Below are positions 37,801 through 49,400 of a stretch of 64,000 nt of DNA, piece after piece; within the stretch, counting starts at the first letter, position 1; every line of letters begins with the position of its first letter. The DNA is from Spirodela intermedia (lineage: Eukaryota; Streptophyta; Magnoliopsida; Alismatales; Araceae): contig LR746264.1 in assembly GCA_902729315.2 (NCBI GenBank), forward strand, positions 3,016,878-3,080,877. Reading direction: 5' to 3'. Under the pieces are notes generated by a model. The model worked only from the letters and a program-made list of their open reading frames with translations. It had not been told where the DNA came from and searched no databases. The position numbers and the translations under genes were made by a program.

Positions 37801-40800
37801 CAAACGGTATTTCTGATCTGTAAAAGTGGCCAATTATGCCCGAGCAAATCAATTGGTGAGGCAAAAGAGGAGCTCTTCCATAGTATTTACAAAACCATGG
37901 TTCTGAGGCATAAGATCGCAGTGATTGGTCAGAAAAGACTCGCATCTTACTGTGTAATGTATCTCTCTCTCAAATGCAAACGCGATCTTTGCTGCTTTGT
38001 AGTATCGTTCACTTGGTTTTTCCGCAGGCCCAGAAATGATGAGTGGTGTCCTTGCTTCATCAATAAGAATGGAGTCGACCTCATCGATAACACAGTAATT
38101 GAAGCCTCTCAACACAAGCTCATCTACGCTCTGCATGCATCAAGGTCCATTAAAGTCTGTCAGGCAAGTATCGCAGAAAAATATTCATATTTTAAAAACT
38201 TGTGAACAAATGGGAGGGAATATTTTACTTTCCGTGGCTAAGTTGTCTCTCAAATAATCAAAACCAAGTTCACTATTTGTGACATATGTAATGTCACACA
38301 AGTAGTTTTCTCTCCGTTGTTCACTTGACATGTTTTCTGTCAATAAAACACATTGGGATCAGACAAATCATTTGATGCTATAAATCAAGAAAGTCAGAAA
38401 CGCAAAGTTAAGTGATCATGGGTGGAAATACTGATAGAAAAATACATTCCCGGTGAACGTCTTTTGGTCATCAAGCTAAATGCAAAATTCTGAATGCTTA
38501 AAATAGCAATTTCCAATTTTCTGTCATACAGAAAATTTGAAAGATTGCGTTCAAGAAAAGTTACATACAGAATGAAAAGAGTATCAGTAGCCTCCTACGT
38601 TTAAATCCCAAAAATCACGGTGAGAAAGAAAATAAATACATGTAGAAGTTCCCTAATGTAAAGTAACTAGGGATGCACGTGCCATTTACCAAAAAAGAGT
38701 TAAGAAATTCGTTAAAAATCTTACAATACCAAAATTTTGGTATCCATTTTAGCAACGATTATTTGCATCCATGCTTCACAAAGCACTAGAAACGGGAGTG
38801 ATATTGTTGATTCTGTGACGCAGTATGTGAATCCAGTAGGTAAGTAAAAGAAAGATACAATAGCTTCATAAAGGATTATGTGAAGGACATTTGTTTCCTG
38901 ATTAGACAGACCAGTCTTCAACGTAAATCAACCTCTTTCTCTAAAGTATCAATTAGAAAATCATAAAAGCATAAAACTTTTGATCAAGGGTCCTAAATCA
39001 CAGGTATTAACCAGAACACAAGGTGAGTAAGGATTGTGGAAAATGTGACATACGTTGAATTAGCCCAACCTGCATCCCTAGAAAACGCGGTACTTGACCG
39101 ACCCACTCACAATCACGTCGAGCAAGGTAATCATTCACAGTTACAACATGGACGCCCTTCCCACTCAAGGCATTTAAGTAAGCAGGCAAGATAGCAACAA
39201 GTGTTTTTCCTTCACCAGTCTTCATTTCCGCTATTTCTCCCTTGTGAAGGACCATGCCACCTGCACAATCAACAAAGATAACATAAGCATATCAATAAAC
39301 AACACCCTAGATCACTGTGTTATCATATTTTCTCTTTCCCATTCAATTTTCAGATTAGCTGCTGTTCAATCTTCCATTTCGAAGTTTGATAGACTATTTT
39401 ACCGCACCAAAGGTAGAAAATCCAAACGAATACTTTAACTTTGCAGTTGAAACCAGGACTATTGGAAAACAAGAGTTCTTCATGATCCGAATCCTAATAA
39501 ACAGATGTGACGCGTTTAAGAGTTCCATATCCCATCAAACGAAAGTAATGATATGTGTTTATCTAGCACTGTTGTTGAGCTAATGATTAATCAGCAATAT
39601 GCATCGACTTTTGGCCATCAGGTCCACCCAGCACAAAAGTATAAAAGCATAACTTAGCATCCAGAATGGTCTCTAAAACTGAAGCGTAGGAAATTATTAT
39701 TCATTTCAGCTGTTCTCTAATGTTTCCCTTTTGATGATTTCAGGCAGACAGAAAGGAAACATACACTGTCCCATTTAACTGATTTTATGCCAAAAATAAA
39801 CAACTGTGTTGAAGTTTACAACTTTCCAGCCTGGAATTTCCTAGATCAAGAAACAAGGGATGAAGGTCAATCAATTCAATACAGCAATGAGACAATCTCA
39901 CCCAATTCTGGCTCTTGCTTTCCAATTCAGCAGACAAAAGAGGTAATAACCCCATAAATTCAGGTGAAGTTCTTCTGATAGTCGTCTACATAAGTTTATC
40001 TGATTCTACCACTTTTTAAAATCACAAGAGAAAGAGATTCATGTAATTGTAAAACATTAACTATCTTTTTCTTAGAGGATGGCTTTTATACATGTTCATA
40101 TAGAACTTCTCTCCAGTATCTTTATCCAAGAACGGCACTTCCAAATATGTAATATTTTATTCACTGAGAAGTGTTAGACATAAGTATCGCATCTTTCTTA
40201 AAATACCTTGATAAGACGGAATCATAGGCGATTGCCTTGTTGTTGGTGCAACAGGCCAACCTTAAAGTCTTGTTTTCCTAGATATTTTGTACCCAGAACT
40301 TCGGAAAAAGAAACTTTGAAGTTTATGACAAAGAAACGCTTCTGTTGGTTGACAAAAAACACCCCCTCCTTGAAGAATAACAACTGGCCCACCAGAATTC
40401 GTGTAGAAGATACCTATTACTTGTACATCAAAGGGGCGTAGTCCCAAGACTCTCACAGATGCCTCTCTTACGACAGCAAATGCCTCCTGCAAACGAGCAC
40501 AAAGATAAAAGTGTCAACGCCATACTTTGACCATAAAATAAATTCAATGAGGCATAGAGGAAACCTCTTAATCGTTGACTACAGAATCAACTGTTTCACT
40601 AAACACTGAAAACCATGAGCTCAACTGACTCAAATTACGACAAAAAACTGTTAAACTGATATAATGACGAACCTCCGTCAAGATAATCTATGCGGAAGTA
40701 ATTCAATTCCTCTCTTCATCATCATCAAAAACTTATAAGATTAATAATTAAAAATATACTCATCCTGGACTCAGTTGAATATGTTTTTTGCACTCAATCA

Positions 40801-42379
40801 GGCAAATCCAAATCAGCCTTTAAATCGGATCAAGGATGGATCTTATACTGGCATTTCATTGTGTGTGTGTGTGTGGGTGGGTGGGGGGGGTCTGGTTAAT
40901 GGCCTGTTCGATAAATACTTTTGGAGTGATTCTCTTCGTTGGTGGTTAACTGTGTGGTTATCAAATTCACAAGTATCAGGAATGTTTCTGGATGAGAATG
41001 TTGCGTGCATGGCTACATTATAATTCAACTGGGTAATTGCGCTGTTTTGCTAACTTATTTAGACCAATATCCTAAGATTCCAGTCACTACTTTTTAACCA
41101 TTTCTAAAAAATATCACTCGGTTTCAAAGTTATCTCATCGGCGTGCTCATGGCAAAAAAAGGTTGAACAGCCCAAGAAAATATCCATGATTAACTTGAAC
41201 AAAATCTAGCCAGCTGACGGCTGTCACATATTGAAGTATACCACGTAAACTATTGAGATACTAATTTATGAGAAATAATGACAACAGCAGTGAAATATAG
41301 TCGTAAAGAAATAATCACAACCAAGATAGTGATAGAGATATCTAACATAAAGAGGTATTTTAAATTCTTCAACGAAGATAGTGACTGAGATCTCCATAAA
41401 CTAGAGGAACTATATACTTTAAAATAATGCAAGCCCTTTTCATGTGACACTGGTACACGGCACTTTGTGTGAAGCTAGGAATATCAGATATCAAAATCGA
41501 ATTCTCGTATGGCATCTGGAACCTTGAATAACTTTTCCAAGAAAATTTTCCATAGATGAAAGTATGCGTTCCATATCCTGATCAAAAAATTTCAATTAAA
41601 TGCAAGGACGAATCGGTTTTTTCAAGATATCGAAGCTCGTTCTATCCATGCACAACTGTTGTACGAGACCACTTGGTAGGAATCCAGACCCCATCGCCAG
41701 AAGTTTGAGTGTCCTAGGGATTTATGTAATTAGAACGTTTCAACACAGGAAAAAAAAAGAATTTAGCAAGCCCAGAAATCCTGTGAAGCATCCCGCCATT
41801 TGCGAGAACGGATGACAAACTGAATTTCGCAGAAATCCGGCCGTCCAAATTATTCTGCTGTCCGAGACCGTAGAAGACAAATGTAATCTTCCCAAATATC
41901 ACTAATTACGCTGTGATTTAAGCACACAATCATTGACCGGGGGTCTAATCCAGACTTACAGGCAAAAGTGAATCCAATGACTCGCCATTCCGCGCCCGGC
42001 CTTTCAAAACTGACGTCCTGTCCCGCAGCTCCGAATCCGACAGTCTCTTTATCTCCGGCTCCAACCTGTTCACCAATGCGACGACGTCCGCATACTTCTT
42101 CCTCGTGGACTCCCCCGTGTCAGTTCCCTTGAATATCCCACCCAACAGACCACCCAAGGAAGCTGACACCAGAGACAAATTCTGCGGCCGGGGCTTCCCT
42201 CCGGAGGAAATCCTTTCCCCATACATGGATTTCTGAGAGGGTTTTCGGCCGAAAAAAGAGGTGCCCACGTTAAATTTGGAGCAGGGGTCCCTCCGGATGA
42301 GTAGAGACTTGGCGGGCACCGAAGGGGCGGCGCTTGCAGCAGCCACCCTGGCGGGCAATGGAGTCCCCGCCGCCTCCAT
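28404..42379 (-). CDS. SECA1: Chloroplast preprotein translocase ATPase SecA1
   Basis: Motor ATPase that drives thylakoid lumen proteins such as plastocyanin through the SecY/E channel. Twenty exons give 1025 residues: 41960-42379, 40414-40486, 39054-39260, 38233-38336, 37951-38130, 37496-37714, 36311-36424, 36113-36226, 35130-35297, 33965-34140, 33461-33527, 33218-33364, 32881-32976, 32723-32791, 30790-30891, 30451-30702, 30295-30362, 30068-30185, 29484-29723, 28404-28547. A Ser/Arg-rich transit peptide precedes the [12 protein letters not shown] segment. Walker A is GEGKT (180-184) and Walker B is DEVD (284-287); [10 protein letters not shown] (719-728) is the helicase arginine motif. The C-terminus carries an 11-Gln run and basic tail. 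Every intron is GT-AG except intron 4, which would start with GA. Confidence 0.97.
28491..28523 (-). repeat. Coding (CAG)11 tract, polyglutamine in SecA1 C-terminus
   Basis: Eleven uninterrupted CAG codons (CTG on the + strand) encode Gln987-Gln997 in the last SecA1 exon, between FKPVMVQN and [13 protein letters not shown]. This tail is variable in plant SecA1 proteins. Confidence 0.9.
28608..29480 (-). repeat. Degenerate array of about 105-bp units in SecA1 intron 19
   Basis: Phrases such as ATAAATTGGAAATAAATGATC, then a GTTGGGAAAGAA-like part, then GTGGAGATATTT recur at about 28608, 28733, 28861, 28966, 29057, 29159, 29265 and 29415. The spacing of roughly 90-150 bp suggests about eight diverged copies filling the intron up to exon 19. 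An (AAT)n microsatellite (about 28829-28864) lies inside one unit. Confidence 0.55.
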
Positions 42380-43039
42380 GGTGGAGAGAGGGAGACCCGA
42401 GAGGAACGACTGGGTACAATTCCCGAGTCCTCCCAGATGATCAGAAGCTCGCATTTATTTGAATGGAATCGGTTTTTGCCCAAGGAGCCGTTTTTGTGGA
42501 GGGAAGGGATAAGAAGAAATCGAGGGATAAGGGATCTCGGCGATAAATACTTTCTACTCCCTTATATTTCCCTTATTTTCATTTATACCTCAATACTTAT
42601 GTTATTTATATCTACCGGCATCTCTTTATCTTGTGGAAGCCACGAATTAAGAAAACATCACATCTTGTGCATTCAAACTAAGGAAAATTAGTCTAAATTA
42701 GAGGGGGTTTTCATAAAATTTGATTTAATTTTGATGAAAAATATAATCCCAAATGATATTTCTAATTCAGCAAGGATAATACCCTTGAACGAAGAAAGTC
42801 AACCATCCTATTTATTGATTTTGATCAGATATGCCCAATGGGTGCTATTATTTTCCAAATTAATTAGGAATCAGCCATTAATTAGGAATTAGGAGAATAA
42901 ACCTATCTAGCACATCCATTAATTAGGAAAATAGAATATCTCAAAGCAAGGAAATTAATACGTGTGGTTTAAAAAAAATCACATTATATACACATGTTTG
43001 GTGAATAAAAAAATGGAAAATGGAACCTACTTGGTGAAA
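42380..43039. other. SecA1 5' flank
   Basis: Contains the SecA1 5' UTR and promoter on the minus strand. An ATG 75 bases upstream at 42454 is in frame with SecA1 but gives a less convincing transit peptide. No other gene is seen. Confidence 0.5.
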
Positions 43040-44280
43040 ATAAAAAATATATATTCACACCAAAAAAATAATATAAATATAACATTTGATACACATTAAT
43101 TTGTTTAAAATGTGTCATATGAGTACAAAATCACTCTATTGAGGAGTGGTTTGTCACATTTATTTATTTATAATAATTATATATAATCAACTCTTATTAA
43201 AATAAATAGATAGGCTATTTGTATGAACGATAAGGTCTCAAAAACTATGTTGGATGTAGATAATATGATTGAATATATTGTTCAATGAACTTTGGCCAGT
43301 ATTCATAGCACTTACTTCAAACATATAATCAAACTAATAATTACATGCATGCCAAAAAAGGAAAATATATCATAATACAAATTAATAGCCATTAACTTTG
43401 AAAAAGAGTGCCATCTGATTACACAATCACTCTATTGAGCAGTGGTTTTGTCATATTTATTTATTTATACTAATTAGATCTAATAAACTCTTATTAAAAT
43501 AAATGGATAGGCTATTATATGAAGGATAAGTCTCCATAATATGATCAAAATATTGTTCATTGAACTTTGGCCAATATTCATAGCACTTACTTGACGACAA
43601 TAAAAATTCCTACTAAACCAATAATCAAATTGACAGTCTACATGCGCACCAAAGAAGGAAATAATATGAAAATAAAATATTATAGCAATTAATTTTTAAA
43701 AAGCATGCCATATTAGTGCATCAATCACTCTATTGACGAGTGGCTTGCCACATTTATTTATTTTTACAGGTTATAACTAATAAAATCTTATTAAAATAAA
43801 TGGACAAGCTATTGTATGAAGGATAAGATCTCCAGAAATATACTAGGTGTAAGTAATATGATCAAATATATTGTTCACTACATGATTAGTGTCACTAAAA
43901 AAATAGAAGGTTATGTGCTTAGATTCATTGAACTTTGGCCAATATTCACAGAAGTTGCTTGATGAAAACCAAAGTTCTTACCCATAATCTCTATCCACGC
44001 CAAGAAAAAAAATTAAAATCGAAATAATTTTTTTTATAGCGTGAATTATGAAAAAGTTTGCCATATTAGGAGTGGGGTCTTTGCATATTTATTTATTTTT
44101 GGCAGTTCGTTCTATTCAACTTTATTAGAATAAAAGGTCACATGCTTATATGAAGGATTATTCTCTCCAGAAATATATGGGGTATCTGATAATATAATCG
44201 AATAAATTGTTTCATTTTGCGGTGAGAGTCGCTAAAAGAAAATAGTAAAGTGTTATGAGCTCAGACTCAACGATTCTGGG
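43040..44280. repeat. Four-copy tandem array of about 300-350 bp units
   Basis: The phrase TGCCATATTAG..TCACTCTATTGA, then CACATTTATTTATTT, then CTTATTAAAATAAATGGATA, then TGAACTTTGGCCAATATTCA recurs with units beginning at about 43111, 43407, 43703 and 44056. Copies 3 and 4 carry about 55 extra bases (AGTGTCACTAAAAAAATAGA-like) that copies 1 and 2 lack. Divergence is substantial. The array fills most of the spacer between the divergent SecA1 and twin-CX9C genes. Confidence 0.8.
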
Positions 44281-44291
44281 CAGATGTTGAT

Positions 44292-44957
44292 TTGGAGCTA
44301 GGAATCGATGTTGGGGAAGCGGTTCCAAACGCACTGCATCTCGGGCCAACGGGTATTTGGACTTCCCGGGAAGCCCGGCGACCGGACGGTAGGAGGAAGG
44401 CGACGGGAAGGGGGTGTCGCTGGTGGTCACTGAGGGAGGAAGATCTGGAGTCTCACCGGCGGTTTTGGCTCTGGAGAGGACGGCGACGGAGGGTCGAATC
44501 TGGAAGGTGAGCCTCTGAATTGTTCGGATGTGAATCCGCGGATGATCATCTTTGTCGACGGGTCCAGAGTTTTCGTGATTCTAGAGGTTATCTGTTGTCG
44601 CTGTTGAGACGGGCGCTCTCCGTCCTTTTCCTCTCTGGCCGGACTTTGGGTTACTCGAAGGGGCTCCGACGTTTTTCCGGATAGTTTTGTTTTCCTGATG
44701 CGCGCTGTCATTGTCCTAGTTGGTCTTGGGGGGGTGATTCTTGAGGATTCCTGTTGTTCTTGTTCACATCCTCTGATGGGGGTAGTCTTCTTCTTCCATG
44801 GTCATCTGTCGTTGTTTTTGTCCAGAGACAGGCGATTTTAGGGGCGATTCCTGTTGTTCTCTCTCTCTCGAAAGCTGTGCAGTTCGACGAAATGATCTTC
44901 CCGAGTTAATATTATTTTCTATTATATCGTACCTATTCCTCCTTCTGTAGTGTTTCT
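44292..44957 (+). other. Probable 5' UTR exon and leader intron of the twin-CX9C gene
   Basis: A GC-rich stretch ends in a good donor (GGAAG|GTGAGC, 44506/44507), and an acceptor TTCTGTAG ends at 44950, seven bases before the start ATG. A leader intron 44507-44950 is inferred. The open frames in the GC-rich part resemble nothing known. Confidence 0.5.
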
Positions 44958-45378
44958 ATGAGCCAGGGAAAGAGAGAAGCTAAGAATCCTTCCGTGCTGA
45001 AGCGTATACTGGTGAACTGCGCATCCCAGGTCAGTAGAATTCGTCACAGATGAATAATGTGGCTCTTCATTGATGGAAAAAATACCTGGCTAGCGTAAAA
45101 TTGGTGGGAGCATCGTGAACAGACACACATTGGATGAAGTTCATGATTGGTGAAGAATAAGTGAGATGAGAGCAGCATTGAAGCATAAAATATTCACCGC
45201 ATATCGTACAGCGGGGAGAACTGCCTAGTGTCATGCCTCAAGTTCTGCCTTTGATTTTGCTATACTTTCAACATCCTCCAAGGACTCTTATTTCCAACAG
45301 TATTAATCGATCATATTCAGCGCCTTGATTCCTTTCATCTATTGTAGACGTGATTAAACTAGATAGATAGATAGATAG

Positions 45379-45444
<66 letters not shown>

Positions 45445-46435
45445 TAAAGTGATTGCCTAGTTGAGGTTATGCTAAAATATTAACAGGATGGGGAAGATAA
45501 TGAAACGATGGGATGAGTACATATTCATGGGAAGAAAGAAAGCATATTAATGACTATACAAAGTAGAAAAATAGAGATCGAGGGTCATCAACAACAATGT
45601 TAAATGTAAAGGTACGAAGACCGAAAAGAAAAAAAAAGAATAGCAAGTGTAAGGCACAAAACTAAAGTGTCAAATTGGCAAACATGATTGAGGAAACAAG
45701 GCATCAGATCACCAAATAACCGCGGCTAAAAAGTCACAGACTTTGGCCCAAGTGCTCTCTAAAACTGCTTTATTGTATTGCCTATTAAATTAACATACAC
45801 AGTTAACCATGCCGAGGTCCAAGCAAACTGGCAATGTAATGGAACTCCATGCGTCAATTAAAATTATGATCCTTTTCTCGTCGCTACCAGTTTATTATCA
45901 ATTAAGGCTACAATGAGACATCTCTTTATGTTCGGTGGTCGTTGCTTCATGTTTTTATTGTGATTCTTATCTGCCACAGGCAAAAGAATATGGCAGATGT
46001 GTTGCAGAAAAAGTCCCAGAGATTGAACGTGACATGTGTTCAAAGGAATTTCTCGCTCTAAAGACATGCATGTCCAATGCTGTATGTAATCATTTTGTAT
46101 GCAATCTATGGTGTACTCTGTCCTACTCTACTTGGAGTTACATTTTATTCTTATATGCCTTTCTACTGGCCTTAAAGGTTAGGAAGAGGGTATAATCGAG
46201 GTTGCCATTGGAAGGAACTCAGAAGGGCATTGGCACATCAAGTTGGCTAGCTAGATAAGGTATCAAATTTTTGGAAAGTATGCTTAAGAGTACGCCTTTC
46301 TGAAAATAGTATGAAAGAGCATTGCTTTTGGAACTTTATATCTTTAGTTACTAATTTCCTCCTCTATTGCTATGCTGTTAGGCTGGCTTTTCAAGGTTTA
46401 TGCAAGCTCTGGTGAGACAGTCAACTTTGCCATAG
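44958..46435 (+). CDS. Twin CX9C mitochondrial protein, NDUFAF8-like complex I assembly factor
   Basis: Small intermembrane-space type protein. Exons 44958-45029 (MSQGKREAKNPSVLKRILVN...) and 45980-46081 are well supported. The last exon, 46382-46435, is tentative and adds 17 residues before TAG. Four cysteines form two CX9C pairs: C-ASQAKEYGR-C and C-SKEFLALKT-C, 12 residues apart. That is the Mia40-dependent fold, and the KEYGRCV and CxKEFLALKxC pattern matches the NDUFAF8 family, needed with NDUFAF5 for complex I assembly in animals. The plant role is inferred. Intron 1 holds a (GATA)n(GA)n microsatellite. The stop is only 53 bp before the next gene's ATG. Confidence 0.78.
45362..45441 (+). 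repeat. (GATA)n-(GA)n microsatellite in intron 1
   Basis: About five TAGA units run into roughly 30 GA units inside the first intron of the twin-CX9C gene. Confidence 0.9.
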
Positions 46436-46488
46436 CTCAGGGGAGGGAAAACTGCCCGCCTGGAAAGCCAGATTGCAATCAAGACAGG

Positions 46489-49400
46489 ATGGATTTGGTA
46501 GGATCTGGGACACTCTCTCATGTCTATCTTGAGAATCCACCACTCTGGTGCAGCATTCCTGAAACACGAGGTCTCTTTTATGACGACGGCAATAAATTAC
46601 TTCTTTCTCCAACAGCTGATCAGGTTTTACCTATTTCTATATGGTTTACAGTGTTGGATTTTTCGCATTTTTTATTTATTTAATACACTTGTCAGTTAGA
46701 TTTAATTCAGGTTTTTGATTGACGAGGTCTGTTATTTCAGGTTTTGTCATGGAAAATTGGTCCATCTATCCAGCATGATCCTCCTAATTCGGATTCAATA
46801 AGCGAAGGGGCAGTTTTATCCATAAGATATTCTCTAGATGGAAAACTAATTGGGATCCAAAGATCAAACAGTGAGATTCAATTTAAAAATAGAGATACTG
46901 GGGATATCTTTAGTCGAAAATACAAGCCAGAGTCAGAGTGCATCCTTGGATTTTTTTGGACTGACTGCCCAGCATGTGATGTAGTAGTTATAAAATCAAG
47001 GTATCAAAGCAGTCAATATATTCAGGAGGCATCGCATGATATGTTGCTGAATTTGTTATGCTTGGTCTTTGCCATCTTGGTTTAGCATAATGCATGCACT
47101 GACCATCATACACTTATAAACCTTATTTGCATACATCTTGACGACCTTTGCAGTTTTAACCTTTGCCTTCAACCCTGTTTCTTATCTTTTCTTCTTCGTT
47201 GCAATTTTTTTAAAATCAATGGCTGAATTATATATATTTTCTTGGAAACTAGCCAAAACGTTATAGATCAAATAAAATCAAAAGGAACATTTTCATACTC
47301 ATAGTTAGTACATTAAATGTAATTTGGATTAAAAGGAAGTAACTAAAAGTCATATCTATAAAGACTTTCAGCTGATATAGCATGTACATTCCCATGCAGA
47401 GATTGTGATGTATAGTTGGCACGTAAGTTGCTGTAAGCAACGACATCAGTTGATGGTGGTCCTTGGCCTTGTGACTATTGACCTGAGTTATTTTCTTATC
47501 TCTCTCCACTCTTCTTGTGTCTTCGTTCAAGAGAGATTAAAAGGTTCATTCTACAAGGGAGATTCAAGCAATAATGGCTTGTTTCTAGCCTGTTGTTTAT
47601 ATATTTTTTCATTTCTTTTTATGATATCAAGCGGGGTTTGGTGTTCCTGTTTATAATTGGATTGAGTTTGTATACTTCTAGTTTCATGGTAGCTCCTCCA
47701 ATTCTTGCTTAATGATGTACCGTATTTCATCTGACAACATTCTATGTTAGTCGATGAACCTCTGAGGTTTTCTTTCATTTAGGTTTTGGTTCCTGAATGA
47801 AATTTTATTCTACATAAGGAAAGTATATGGAATTCCATTGTTAAAGCTGTCGCAACAAATTCTCAGCAGATTATCTTGTTCCATATTTCGTCCGTAATAG
47901 AATTCTATGTCAACCTATACATGTCTGAGAGTTCCTATCTTTGGTTTTTGTTGCATCATTACATTGGGATGTATTTTATTCTCGACGATGACTGTGTATC
48001 TAGAATCCTGCTCTTAAAATTGTAGTCTATCTATCATTTGATATATTCTTATTGTACTCTTTTTAAACGAATTCTCAGTGGACTGGACTTGCTAGCCTAT
48101 GAACCTGAATCTAACACCCTACGATTGGTGGAAGTGAAGAAATTTAATGTCAGCTGGTATGTTTATACTCATGAGAGTCGGTTGATTCTTCTTGCTTCTG
48201 GAACGCAGTGCAAGCTCATCTCAGGATTTCAGGTACGCCTTTATCACTGAAGAAGCTCAGGAACTTGTTTGTGTTCTTGCTATTCTCCATTCTAGTAGAC
48301 CACTTTGATGTATATTTGTCCACTATCCATGTCACGTACTATTTAACTTTTTATATTTTTGTATCCAAGTATATGCATCCAATGACCTTTGAATGGAAGT
48401 TTTGTAACACCTGCTGCATAATGTGATCGTGATTTTTAGTGGTAGTACTCGGGGAGGCTGAGTTGTTTTCATTCTGTGATTATAGAATTGGAATGACATT
48501 TCTTTTCACTCCCCCTCCCCCCCATGCACATCCAGTTCTCATCTGGAGGGATCGTCCGCCTTCCAAAGTTTGAGATGATGATGGCCAAAACTGATGCAAA
48601 TCAGAGACCTGTTCTTGCTGCAGAAGATATGCATATTGTTATACTGTAAGCCATTAAACCCAGATTCTGTTGCTTGAACTCTTTTCCTGCTAAGATCACT
48701 TTGATGAGTTTTCTTCTCATTTAATGCTTTTTTAATCATCTATTATTGTCTGTTTATGCTCGTTTTTTATTTTTCAATTCTTGACAAACATGGTCGGGTG
48801 GTACCCTTCATGATTACCATGCTAGAATCATCTTCTCATTGATTGTTACTACTGCCCTTTGATTGTGTCTGTTCATTCAATTCGCAGATACGGTAGGATA
48901 TATTGTCTTCAACTTGATAGGGTTGGTGGACAACTACAATTGTACAGGTTTTATCGTGATGCTGTTGTGTACCAGGTACCACTTCACTAGTGCCTTTTTT
49001 TTTTAATTTTCCATTTTACATTTCATGCTCTTTTTTTTCTTTAAAAGAAAAAAAAACCATTTTCCAATTAATGTGAACCGTGGAAAACAAGTGTTAGAAA
49101 GTATTTTACAGAGTATCATGGATATTTTTGGCCTTATTATTGATCCTTTTTTTAAGCTTCCTCTAATATCTTATTTTGAAAAAGAATTGATTAAGCCAAG
49201 TTCATATGTCAACAAATAAATCAGCGGCAATTTTATGTGAAATGCATACTTTCTCCTACAAGGAGGTAGTTTTGATCTTAGACTCCACATCCTGCCTAAG
49301 TAATCATCAATATTACTTAATGTTTCATAAAATAAACATTAGTACTCGCGTTTTCATGGCTTCCAGAATTAGTAAATTATGTATCTGAACTGTCGAAACA

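Noticed and set aside
42380-42454. Upstream in-frame ATG for SecA1 at 42454
   Set aside because: The ATG at 42379 gives a typical transit peptide; the extension adds an atypical segment, though it cannot be fully excluded.
43040-44280. CRISPR-like array
   Set aside because: Eukaryotic DNA; units of about 300 bp are diverged along their whole length with no short repeat/spacer pattern.
46372-46488. Mic1-like start at 46372 or fusion of the CX9C and Mic1-like proteins
   Set aside because: The 46372 ATG lies in an intron before the AG acceptor, and the CX9C frame reaches a stop (46433-46435) that is out of frame with the Mic1-like protein.
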